NCBI GenBank assembly: GCA_000964245.1
Contig: LANB01000001.1
Coordinates: 62,001-126,000, forward strand
Source of the DNA: Cellvibrionaceae bacterium 1162T.S.0a.05
GTDB taxonomy: Bacteria > Pseudomonadota > Gammaproteobacteria > Pseudomonadales > Cellvibrionaceae
Direction of reading: 5' to 3'
DNA: 64,000 nt
The translations under genes were made by a program, and so were the position numbers. How positions within the stretch are numbered: the first letter of the stretch is position 1; each line of letters opens with the position of its first letter. A model generated the notes under the pieces. It made no database searches. It saw only the letters and a list, made by a program, of their open reading frames with translations, and was not told the origin of the DNA. Below, piece by piece: positions 56,579 to 64,000 of the stretch.

Positions 56579-56972
56579 AACGTTGACCGCCAATATAAAT
56601 TCTAAAGTGATCGAAGTTCTTGCTTATCGAGTATTAGAGCATAATTCAGGCAAAGCAAATATGAACACGGTGAATTGACACCATATTCATCATTAACAAG
56701 TACAACAATTAATTGGCAAGTCTCAACCCTCTCAATTTAGGCCGTGGATAAATACCCTTGAGACATGAGCGCAAAAAAACGCATAAACTTTTACTTAAAA
56801 TTAGTTTCAACTGAAGACCAAATTTGAACGATTAATTTTCTTGAATGTAGTGTGACAAGAATTGAAAGCCCCGGCTTATGCCGGGGCTTTTTTTAAGACC
56901 ATATCCAGGGTCAAAATTGATTTCTTAAAATCAGATTCAGGCGAGCAAAACATTATTTTATTGTCGAGTGCT
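56579..56972. other. Intergenic region with GC-rich terminator
   Basis: This stretch between two minus-strand genes holds the promoter of the choice-of-anchor gene and a strong hairpin AAAGCCCCGGC..GCCGGGGCTTT at 56865-56890. On the plus strand it is followed by a T run; on the minus strand its tail is shorter. It probably ends the transcript of the heme-motif gene at 56973. No gene is supported. Confidence 0.55.
56865..56894. terminator. Bidirectional Rho-independent terminator
   Basis: A 11-bp near-perfect stem AAAGCCCCGGC / GCCGGGGCTTT with loop TTAT is flanked by T-rich sequence on the plus side (seven T in a row) and by TTTCAATT on the minus side. On the minus strand it lies 80 bp after the gene at 56973. 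Confidence 0.8.
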
Positions 56973-58871
56973 TCAATTATTCAGGCTGGACAGTTGCCAA
57001 CGCTGGCTCGGCCAATGTCGCCTTAAGTCCTGCGCTCGAATTTCCGCGTAATCCCCCTGATCGCGCACAGTCAGGTATCGATTTGTCCACTGGTTTCGTA
57101 AACGAACAGCACCACCCCCGTCTTTAACGTACTCAAGAATCCAGAGTTGGCTTCCCCAATCTTCGCGTAATTCATAGCTGCGCACCATGGAAAATTCGCG
57201 ATCTTCTTCAACATTTAAATAAAGCCCGGTAGAAGCATTTTTTATTCGTACCCAGGGTGAATCGACAAGGGGCTCAATGATCCAGTTTTGCGTGGGCCAT
57301 GAAGGCGTGTTCGGCTGCGCGCGTGTTTCAGCATTATTCACTGCTTTGGTTGCAGTCAGTAATTTTGCAGACCAATCACTACGAATTTTCGTTTGCAAAG
57401 CTGTAGGCGCTTCACGGCAATTTTTGTATTTAACGACGTAGTTTGAACACTCCCCATCCGGCTGGTCTGTATGTTTACAGTGCAGACCATAAGCGTTAAA
57501 TTCCGCGAGGCGATCACTCGGCGCATTGTAAGTAAAAATCAACCCACCAAAACTGGTTCGCGCCTGCATAGCGATAGGTTCAGCGCCATCGCAGGGCAGA
57601 ATGCCGTTCGCTGCGAGTGTTGAACGGGTTTCGTTGTCTGCTGTAGGAAACGGGTCGTCAAGGTCATACCATTCATCTTGTTCTGCATGAGTCCAATATC
57701 CTCCCGTAGCGGTATTGTCTTCACAAAAGTATCGTGTTTCATAATCGTTACAAAAGCCACGCACCTGGTGTCTATCGATACACAACAGTCCTTCCTTGAC
57801 ATTAAACAGCGCAAGTTCGTCCGGAAAATTGTCGGTTGTCGAAAAAGAAACCGGGCTACCAACGGCGTGGGCCTCCAATTTACCTGGTGCGATACACGTC
57901 GACATTAATACTGGTAGTTTTTCTTTCGCTTGTGAAAAGCTTTCGTTATCGCCATCACCCGCAAGGGAATCCAGATTAATTGAGCGATAGGGGCTACTCT
58001 CATCAAGCGGTGGCATTACTTCATCATTGTCGATTAGGGATAAAATCAGCGGGATATTCGCCAGCAGTGGAAAACCATCAACCACAATCGTTGACTGCGG
58101 CGAGCCCGTACCAATCGCATGGCAACCACTCCCACAATCGCCAGATTCCGAATAGCTCGTTATCAAATCGTTCCAACTTGCCATCACGTCGCCAAAGGCA
58201 TGATAACGACCCGCTTCAGGATCGCCGTTGGGGTTGAATGCCGACATGAAATTGTGAGTATCATGCCCATTATTCAGCAATCCGAAACGCTCAAGAAAGG
58301 GTGAGATAACCGAAGAGGCAATGACTGGACCGGCGACATGGCAGCCAACACATCGAACTTCTGCATTCACTTCTTCCGGTGTACGCCAATACTCATCTGC
58401 ATTTGGATCCGTCACTGAAAGCATTTGCGTTAAGGCTCTATTGAAATGTGTTTTGTTACCAAATTCCAGATCGCTTTCTTTGGCACTAAAGAAACACGTG
58501 GCCCCGGTATCGCGTTTATGGATCATTAGCTCAATACTTCTGGCGCTGACAAAAGGGCCTGGCCCCAGGGAATTTAAGTCTTCGGTTCTTAGCCAGCGGC
58601 AAGCAAAAGTCAAGTCAACATCGTTGTTGACTTTGTAGTAACCCACATAATCATTAATAAGACTTGTTTCCGTTAGGGGCGGATGAAACTGTAAGCCCTG
58701 GTTGCAGTTGAATGCTGGCAAGGATTCAAAACCCAGCTTGTTTTTACATTGTTCGACGTAGGCGGTTAAACAATCACCTTCACATTCAGCAGAAACGGTC
58801 ATTGGAAAAGAGAAGGATATAATGATTAAAACTAAAGTATGAACATAGCGGCTAGCGGCTTTTTCCATCAT
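56973..58871 (-). CDS. Exported CX2CH/CX3CH heme-motif and trefoil lectin-like protein (paralogue)
   Basis: The 632-residue protein has a signal peptide (PMTVSA-E) and is homologous along its length to residues 140-781 of the protein at 45456, but lacks the PKD domain. Shared marks in order: CKNKLGF, LTFACRWL, GATCFF, CVGCHVAGPVIASS at 174-178 followed by PFLERFGLLNNGHDT, CGSGCH at 246-251 (CX3CH), ELALFNVKEGLLC, SDRLAEFNAYGLHC, DGECSNYVVKY, and the trefoil-like tail with NWIIEP, SQLWILE and SQRWQLS. The two heme motifs and most Cys are conserved between the paralogues, so they are under selection. It lies on the opposite strand from the lipoprotein gene at 59251. Function is unknown; an extracellular electron carrier that binds polysaccharide is my inference. 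Confidence 0.75.
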   Translation of the reverse strand: MMEKAASRYVHTLVLIIISFSFPMTVSAECEGDCLTAYVEQCKNKLGFESLPAFNCNQGLQFHPPLTETSLINDYVGYYKVNNDVDLTFACRWLRTEDLNSLGPGPFVSARSIELMIHKRDTGATCFFSAKESDLEFGNKTHFNRALTQMLSVTDPNADEYWRTPEEVNAEVRCVGCHVAGPVIASSVISPFLERFGLLNNGHDTHNFMSAFNPNGDPEAGRYHAFGDVMASWNDLITSYSESGDCGSGCHAIGTGSPQSTIVVDGFPLLANIPLILSLIDNDEVMPPLDESSPYRSINLDSLAGDGDNESFSQAKEKLPVLMSTCIAPGKLEAHAVGSPVSFSTTDNFPDELALFNVKEGLLCIDRHQVRGFCNDYETRYFCEDNTATGGYWTHAEQDEWYDLDDPFPTADNETRSTLAANGILPCDGAEPIAMQARTSFGGLIFTYNAPSDRLAEFNAYGLHCKHTDQPDGECSNYVVKYKNCREAPTALQTKIRSDWSAKLLTATKAVNNAETRAQPNTPSWPTQNWIIEPLVDSPWVRIKNASTGLYLNVEEDREFSMVRSYELREDWGSQLWILEYVKDGGGAVRLRNQWTNRYLTVRDQGDYAEIRAQDLRRHWPSQRWQLSSLNN

Positions 58872-59250
58872 GCACCTGTGTCGAAATTTTTTGACTGGTG
58901 CTTACAATACAAAGGTTTTTTGTGTATTGGCATCCCGCGTATTTGGTAAGCCGACAAAAAAGCTTACTGATCACGCCATCAATTTTTATTTTCACGAACA
59001 GACGGGCAAAAATCTGAATAGCGCCAGGATAGAAAAGTACCTTTAAAATTTTCACGCTCACAATCTCTACAAATGTGAAGCACTCGACAGTAATTTCATA
59101 CGCCATCACACTTGGTCAAGCTTCATCACAAATAGCTCATTACACTTTTTCCAGAAATCCCGCGCTTTCTCAACACTTTATTGAAGAAACCGGAGTCCAC
59201 GCTCATCCGCCATACCTTCGTCGGGCCTATAGAAAAAAGTGAAATCAGAA
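58872..59250. other. Divergent intergenic region
   Basis: About 380 bp separate the minus-strand heme-motif gene from the plus-strand lipoprotein gene, so promoters for both should lie here. An 85-codon minus-strand frame (58852-59109) overlaps the start of the heme-motif gene and lacks support. No repeat or operator was recognised. Confidence 0.45.
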
Positions 59251-61605
59251 ATGCCAATTTCCTCTCGTAACAGTACACTCAAGACCTTTATTACATTATT
59301 AACACTCCTGTTTTCACTCAGTGTCATTAGCGCTTGTGGGGGCGGAGGTAAAGGCGGCTCGACCGACAACCATGCTGAGCCGTCAACAAGTAATCAAAGC
59401 GATTCTCAGAACGCCGGGAATGAGCAAGCAGACACCGGTGACGAAAGTAACGTATCCGGGAATGATGACGATACAGACTCAAATCAAAATAATAATAGCG
59501 ATGACAATATCGAAAATGGAACGGCAACCGAGGATGGTAACGAAGCAGTAGATAGCAGCACAGAAGACGAGACAACGGCTGACCCTTCAGAGCCCGTACC
59601 CGTTCCTGAAGCCACTATTCCAGCTGAGAGCGTTGAGGTCAACTCGCAGCTGCCTCAACCTGAAAATGTTCGCGCCTTTGGCGACGATAGAAATGCAATT
59701 GTCGTTTGGGACCCCATCCCACGCAACCTGATCAACCAACACAAGATCGTAGGTTATTACATTACTTACCGGGAAGCCGGTAGTGATGCTCCTTACCGTG
59801 TGCGGCAACAACAAGCCATTGACTGGCACCAGTTTGGCGAAAATTACCCTAATGCTGTTCAAATCCAACCACTGGAAAACGGTAAGGAGTATGAAATTCA
59901 CGTACAAGCGGCGAGTGGTTCGTGGGTTAAAACAGAGGTTGGTAATCTGGTCTATCAACCCGAGAGCCCGGATAGCTCCCATACTTACCTCGGTAATAAT
60001 TTATGGCCAGTTGCCGATGGCAAAGTCTCTGAAAAATCCAGCACCAAGGTAACAGCAAGTAGTGCACGAGTTGATGCAATGCGCGCTCGTTTAACCGGCT
60101 TTTTTGATGACTTCAATACAGAAGCTGGCGCGATTGACGAAAGACTCTGGAATACCGCGTCAACTCCTTGCGTGGTTCCTCATACCGGCGGCTCCTTTAT
60201 TAACCCGCAATACCATACTCACAATCAGGTAGCTTCGAATCTAAATCAAAGTTGCGACCGCGGTGGTATTGCTGCCAGACCGCGAGCAACCTTTGATATT
60301 AGCCAGGCAACGGAAAATAACCCTGCTGTTATCGAATTTGATCTCGATGGCGCGACTCAACCACGTGATACCTGGTACCTCGATATCATACCCTTGTCAT
60401 CGCGCCCGCAGTCAATGTTGCCCGTCGACATCACCAGCCACAATGATTCTTTTGATATTGACCAGGAAGACACACCAAACACCTTACGAATAAATGCAGC
60501 AGGTGGCGCAATACACGTAGCTTACTACGATACTGAGCGCATGCCGTCTTATTTACGCTTTATAAAAAATGAAAGCAGCCTGGCTTGCAGCGTCTACCCG
60601 GAATCGTTTATTTCGCCAGAACTCACCCTGGTTGAAATGAATTACGGTTGCGACTACAGCAAACGTATCAGCAGTTTAAATCCTCTCCCCTTTCCAGATG
60701 TGAGCTTGACACCAATAACCAATGTGCGCGCTATGTGGCGCCTTGAAATCACACCAACACGCTTACGCACTTACATCAACGGTTTGCATATTGCTACCAA
60801 TCCTTTGCCTTCGGTTTTTGTAGCAGAGAAAAAATACACTGTCCACTTCACAACATTTTCTTACAACACTGGCAAGGATTATTCCCAGGTAATTCCTTAT
60901 GTAGAACTTCTGCACTGGGACAACTTCGGTTTTAGCGGGCCCGCGCCAGATGAAGTCATTCACAATTATATTGAAGGTGGTGAACGCGGAGACATACCCG
61001 TTTTTTCAACCAGTAGCGCGGGTGCAGAAACACTGCCTCTTTATTCACGCACCACCATTATTCCCATTCCAGACACCGTGGGTGAGCTTGTTGATGGCAA
61101 AGCGAGACTCTACTACACACTAGGCCAGATGGATGTCAGTACGGCGCCAAGTCATGCACAACTCAGTAGCCCCACGATTATGGTTAACGGTCATGTCTAT
61201 CCGTTTGATAACCCGAGGGACAACATGCTCAATACAGATAGCCCGGTTAACCCTGTATCGCAAACACCACACGGTTTACATACGCCTTTTTCAACGCATC
61301 TACTCATTGACCAGAACCATATTAAAACCGGAGACAACGTAATTGATTTTAATATCGGGGCAACCGGCGTTTTGAATGTGCACCTGGAATTGCCCTATGC
61401 CAAAGGGTCGCAAATTCCTGACTACTCTAGCCCCAGCGAGATATTCGGAAAAAGTTTTTTGGATATCACCAAACCACCCATCACCAACTGCGACAAGTTC
61501 TGGTTTGTTGAAAGAGACCTTGGACTGCCTTATGAAGACGGCAAAACCAACCTGGAAAAAGGCCCCTGCTTTTTAACTGGCAGCCACCAAAGTTCAGGAA
61601 AATAA
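59251..61605 (+). CDS. Lipoprotein with acidic linker, FnIII domain and lectin-like region
   Basis: I start at ATG 59251; a GTG at 59239 is also in frame, and neither has a strong ribosome site. A lipoprotein signal ends in VISAC followed by GGGGKGG, then about 100 residues of D/E/S/T/N-rich linker. A fibronectin type III domain covers about 140-245 (PQPENVRAFGDDRNAIVVWDPI, YYITYREAGSDAPYRV, GKEYEIHVQAASG). The remaining part has a concanavalin-like beta-sandwich pattern with FFDDFNTEAGAIDERLWNT at its start, as seen in glucanase-like and laminin-G-like proteins, and LRTYINGLHIATNP later. No catalytic pair was identified. Anchored outside the membrane, it may bind polysaccharide. The next gene begins four bases after its stop. 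Confidence 0.7.
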   Translation: MPISSRNSTLKTFITLLTLLFSLSVISACGGGGKGGSTDNHAEPSTSNQSDSQNAGNEQADTGDESNVSGNDDDTDSNQNNNSDDNIENGTATEDGNEAVDSSTEDETTADPSEPVPVPEATIPAESVEVNSQLPQPENVRAFGDDRNAIVVWDPIPRNLINQHKIVGYYITYREAGSDAPYRVRQQQAIDWHQFGENYPNAVQIQPLENGKEYEIHVQAASGSWVKTEVGNLVYQPESPDSSHTYLGNNLWPVADGKVSEKSSTKVTASSARVDAMRARLTGFFDDFNTEAGAIDERLWNTASTPCVVPHTGGSFINPQYHTHNQVASNLNQSCDRGGIAARPRATFDISQATENNPAVIEFDLDGATQPRDTWYLDIIPLSSRPQSMLPVDITSHNDSFDIDQEDTPNTLRINAAGGAIHVAYYDTERMPSYLRFIKNESSLACSVYPESFISPELTLVEMNYGCDYSKRISSLNPLPFPDVSLTPITNVRAMWRLEITPTRLRTYINGLHIATNPLPSVFVAEKKYTVHFTTFSYNTGKDYSQVIPYVELLHWDNFGFSGPAPDEVIHNYIEGGERGDIPVFSTSSAGAETLPLYSRTTIIPIPDTVGELVDGKARLYYTLGQMDVSTAPSHAQLSSPTIMVNGHVYPFDNPRDNMLNTDSPVNPVSQTPHGLHTPFSTHLLIDQNHIKTGDNVIDFNIGATGVLNVHLELPYAKGSQIPDYSSPSEIFGKSFLDITKPPITNCDKFWFVERDLGLPYEDGKTNLEKGPCFLTGSHQSSGK

Positions 61606-61609
61606 AATA

Positions 61610-63013
61610 ATGTTAACGAACACGCTTGAATATTCTTCAGTTACCAAAAAGTTTCTTACGTTTGCAATTCTATTGATACTCGCCTCGTGCGGCGGCGAAA
61701 AAGGAAGTGGGTCCAACCTCGACGGGGTTCAATCGGCCGATGACCAGGAAAATAACTCTCCAGTAAACGTCATTGTCGAAGAGAGCAATGATAGCGCCTC
61801 CCAGGACGAAGCTTCCGAAGAAGCAGAAAATAGTAGCGACAATCAAGAGGAAGAAGTACAGGAAGAACAAGAAGAAGAAACAACTTCCGAAACTACCCCC
61901 CCAATCGAGCCTCCCCCTGTTATTGAAACGCCACCGTCTATTGCTGACTGTGAAAATTCGGCTTTGCAGGAGGATGTCGTTGACATAAAGCCCCCAGCTG
62001 TTGCTGCCGACGTTCACTCGCTTGCACTGGACCCAAATCGACACGGCACTATTTACATGGGCACGGATTTTAATGGTCTATGGAAGTCCGAGGATTGTGG
62101 CGCCAGCTGGAAGGAATTGGACTCAAACCTTGCCATCAGGAACAGTAAAACCTGGTCGCTCGCAATCGACCCCTTGAACAGCGACATACTCTACGCCTCT
62201 GTCGGTTATTCCGGGGTTTACGACGCGCTTTATAAATCCTATAACGCCGGAGAAAGTTGGGAGGTCATTTGGCCACCACAAGATCAGCAAGAGTATTGGG
62301 TTGGAGAACGAGGCATTATGGCTTATGCCTTTGCAAACAATGTGACCCTCGACCCCAACAATAACTTACATCTGATTCTTACTTTTCATTTGAAATGTGA
62401 AACTGCTTACACCCTCTCCTCCCTGTGTTTTGCCGAAACCTTCGATGGCGGGCTTAGCTGGAAGCTAATTGAGGGGCAAGCAGAATGGTCAATTCCTGCA
62501 GGCGCAAATTATTTATCGAATCAAATTCATATTCTCGACAGTGATACCTGGGTTTTAACTACCTATGGCAACAACATTGGTGTGCAACTCATGGAAGGGA
62601 TGGAAACTCCCGACAATTATCGCGCGACAAAAATACCCGGGCTGGATGGCATCCACTATCAAGGGAGTCAGTCCTTACAGTCGAGCACTAGTGGTACATG
62701 GTTTCTACCCACTCACGACGGAATTGCAAGAAGCCAAAGTAAAGCAGCCAACGACTGGCAAATCATTCCCGGTACTGGGCCAGTGACTGCAGCAATCATT
62801 GAAACTGAAAATACTCTCTATGCCAGTTATTGTTTATTCCCAAACTTTTGCGACCCCAAAATTCTTAAATCAGAAAACGATGGACTAAATTGGGAGCCAA
62901 TAAACATTCCATTTAATGATTTAAAACTGGGTGGTTATCTTGCCTATGACAGCGCACATCAATTTCTATATTTTTCTACAGGAAACCGACTATTAAGAAT
63001 TAAAACAGAATAA
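61610..63013 (+). CDS. Lipoprotein with BNR/VPS10-like propeller repeats
   Basis: The gene starts four bases after the stop of the preceding lipoprotein gene and is surely coupled. The 467-residue product has a lipobox (ILASC, then GGEKGSG), an acidic Glu/Ser/Pro-rich linker (about 35-110), and a beta-propeller region with repeated Asp-box-like units: LDPNRHGTIYMGTDFNGLWKSEDCGASWKEL, IDPLNSDILYAS, YKSYNAGESWEV and LKSENDGLNWEP. Such Asp-box propellers occur in sialidases, sortilins and GH74 xyloglucanases. I see no GH74 catalytic pair with certainty. It would be a surface or periplasmic binding protein, or a hydrolase of unknown substrate. Confidence 0.7.
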   Translation: MLTNTLEYSSVTKKFLTFAILLILASCGGEKGSGSNLDGVQSADDQENNSPVNVIVEESNDSASQDEASEEAENSSDNQEEEVQEEQEEETTSETTPPIEPPPVIETPPSIADCENSALQEDVVDIKPPAVAADVHSLALDPNRHGTIYMGTDFNGLWKSEDCGASWKELDSNLAIRNSKTWSLAIDPLNSDILYASVGYSGVYDALYKSYNAGESWEVIWPPQDQQEYWVGERGIMAYAFANNVTLDPNNNLHLILTFHLKCETAYTLSSLCFAETFDGGLSWKLIEGQAEWSIPAGANYLSNQIHILDSDTWVLTTYGNNIGVQLMEGMETPDNYRATKIPGLDGIHYQGSQSLQSSTSGTWFLPTHDGIARSQSKAANDWQIIPGTGPVTAAIIETENTLYASYCLFPNFCDPKILKSENDGLNWEPINIPFNDLKLGGYLAYDSAHQFLYFSTGNRLLRIKTE

Positions 63014-63096
63014 AAAAACAACCCCAAGTAGAGCACATTTTTTACAACAACTAAAAAAAGAAACATAAAACGAAATACATCATTAGGTAAATTACT

Positions 63097-64000
63097 ATGA
63101 ATGCTCGATATTTACTTTTAATTATAACTTCTCTCGCTTTTCCAGGGTTATGCCTTGCGCAGGAATGCGATACTTTTATCAGTTCGCTACCCTATCAAAT
63201 CACCCAGGCAAACAAGACGTACTGCCTGGACGCCCCTGTTAATAGCGAAGGCAAAAAAGAGCTAAGCGTCAATGCGAATTGGGCAAGAACACAAGGTTAC
63301 TTTCGTTATAGCGGAAGCCCGAAAGATAAGTTTATTAAACCTGCTATTTACATCAGAGCAGAAAATGTCACACTCGATTTTAACGGTGTCCGTATACGCA
63401 ATACCCGCCCGAATGACAATCGTATGATCACTGCAGGCGTTTCGGCGCGCGGCAAGACACTTCAAAGTCTGACGATAAAAGGACAAGGCCAAATTGATGA
63501 TTTCAGTATTGGCGTTCTATTGCAATCCATTCCCGCAGTACAAATCGAAGAGATTAACATCACCAACTCGAAGTTAATGGGCATGTCTTTCGAAGCGGCG
63601 TCCTTTACCGACAACCAATCGATAGTCTTGAGAAACAATACCATTTCCAATTTATATAACGACCTCTATGACGATGCGAGCACTTTGGCCGGGATAAGTA
63701 TTACAGATTATGACAGTGCAGAGCTTACAAATAACACTATCGACACGGTTGACTCAGAGGCTGAATCGCATAGATCAAGCCGCGGATTTTCAGTCCTCCG
63801 TTCATATCTAACGCGTATCACAGGTAATACAATTAAAAACCTGGTGCATACCGATATGAGCGCACGTGTTTTCGGCATCAGCCACACGTGCAATCCATCG
63901 CGTAATGGCGAACAAAGCTGTGACGCTATTATCAGTGGCAACACCCTGGAACAGGTTTCTCCGGGCTTTAATGAAATTCATGGCGAATCGATTGCAATTT
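63097..64000 (+). CDS. Secreted right-handed beta-helix protein, C-terminus outside the window
   Basis: The frame opens with ATG at 63097 and stays open to the window end, so about 301 residues are visible. A signal peptide (YLLLIITSLAFPGLCLA, cleavage before QE) is followed by 60 residues of lead-in and then strands typical of parallel beta-helices of the pectate-lyase/inverting polysaccharide-lyase kind: YIRAENVTLDFNGVRIRNTRP, SLTIKGQGQIDDFSIGVLLQS, IEEINITNSKLMGMSF, SIVLRNNTISNLYN and LTNNTIDTVDSEA. The N-TIS ladder is visible. It follows the BNR lipoprotein by 83 bp on the same strand. A polysaccharide lyase or hydrolase is likely but the active site is not visible. Confidence 0.75.
   Translation, partial: MNARYLLLIITSLAFPGLCLAQECDTFISSLPYQITQANKTYCLDAPVNSEGKKELSVNANWARTQGYFRYSGSPKDKFIKPAIYIRAENVTLDFNGVRIRNTRPNDNRMITAGVSARGKTLQSLTIKGQGQIDDFSIGVLLQSIPAVQIEEINITNSKLMGMSFEAASFTDNQSIVLRNNTISNLYNDLYDDASTLAGISITDYDSAELTNNTIDTVDSEAESHRSSRGFSVLRSYLTRITGNTIKNLVHTDMSARVFGISHTCNPSRNGEQSCDAIISGNTLEQVSPGFNEIHGESIAI

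Noticed and set aside
58852-59109. 85-codon minus-strand frame upstream of the heme-motif gene
   Set aside because: Overlaps the start of a better supported gene and has no recognisable sequence.
1-64000. tRNA, rRNA, riboswitch, integrase, transposase or phage genes
   Set aside because: I looked on both strands and saw none that could be supported; the only mobile-like items are the two non-coding palindromic elements.

Overview
The window looks like chromosomal DNA of a marine or plant-litter polysaccharide-degrading gammaproteobacterium of the Cellvibrionaceae type (relatives of Saccharophagus, Teredinibacter and Cellvibrio). The reasons are long poly-serine linkers in secreted enzymes, CBM10 and CBM60 modules on xylan-active enzymes (GH62, GH11), a large TonB-dependent receptor, many glycine-rich lipoproteins, and a gammaproteobacterial housekeeping set (mutS, acnA, fumC, gdhA, ppk2, yjgR, ybaN). 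This assignment is inference from gene content; no rRNA or tRNA gene was found to anchor it.

Layout. 1-3155: envelope glycosylation genes (partial GT2, GtrA flippase-like protein, and a divergent GT-C membrane glycosyltransferase fused to a PA14-like domain). 3156-11507: an apparent alpha-glucan locus with a secreted GH13-CBM20 enzyme, a TonB-dependent receptor, a divergent DeoR-type regulator and an MFS transporter. The receptor/regulator intergenic region carries a sigma-70-like promoter overlapped by three 10-bp-phased repeats. 11516-17264: signalling (hybrid-less PAS histidine kinase plus response regulator, YbaN, two tandem membrane diguanylate cyclases). 17601-22367: a lipoprotein with PQQ-type sugar dehydrogenase, diheme cytochrome and trefoil-like regions, convergent with a GH62 arabinofuranosidase carrying CBM10, CBM6/35-like and CBM60 modules.

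22893-37192: mostly core metabolism (acnA-fumC, gdhA-poxB-like, MscS channel, YjgR ATPase, PPK2) interrupted by a poly-Ser lipoprotein. 37799-50651: accessory secretome, including a GH11 xylanase with two CBM60 modules, HEAT-like membrane proteins, a pure RTX beta-roll protein, a PKD/heme-motif/trefoil protein, a matrixin-like zinc protease with a probable membrane partner, and small Cys-containing secreted proteins. 51343-53949 is mutS. 53942-64000 holds a choice-of-anchor L protein with an A-B-A-B super-repeat, a second heme-motif/trefoil protein, and a plus-strand run of an FnIII/lectin-like lipoprotein, a BNR-type lipoprotein and a beta-helix protein cut by the window edge.

How it may work together (inference): the xylan enzymes (GH11, GH62) and the amylase release oligosaccharides, the receptor and MFS protein import alpha-glucans under DeoR-type control, and three secreted c-type-cytochrome-like proteins fused to trefoil (lectin-like) domains could move electrons at the polysaccharide surface. 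Two of these are paralogues with the same unusual pairing of one CX2CH and one CX3CH heme motif; they are the best candidate in the window for an undescribed system.
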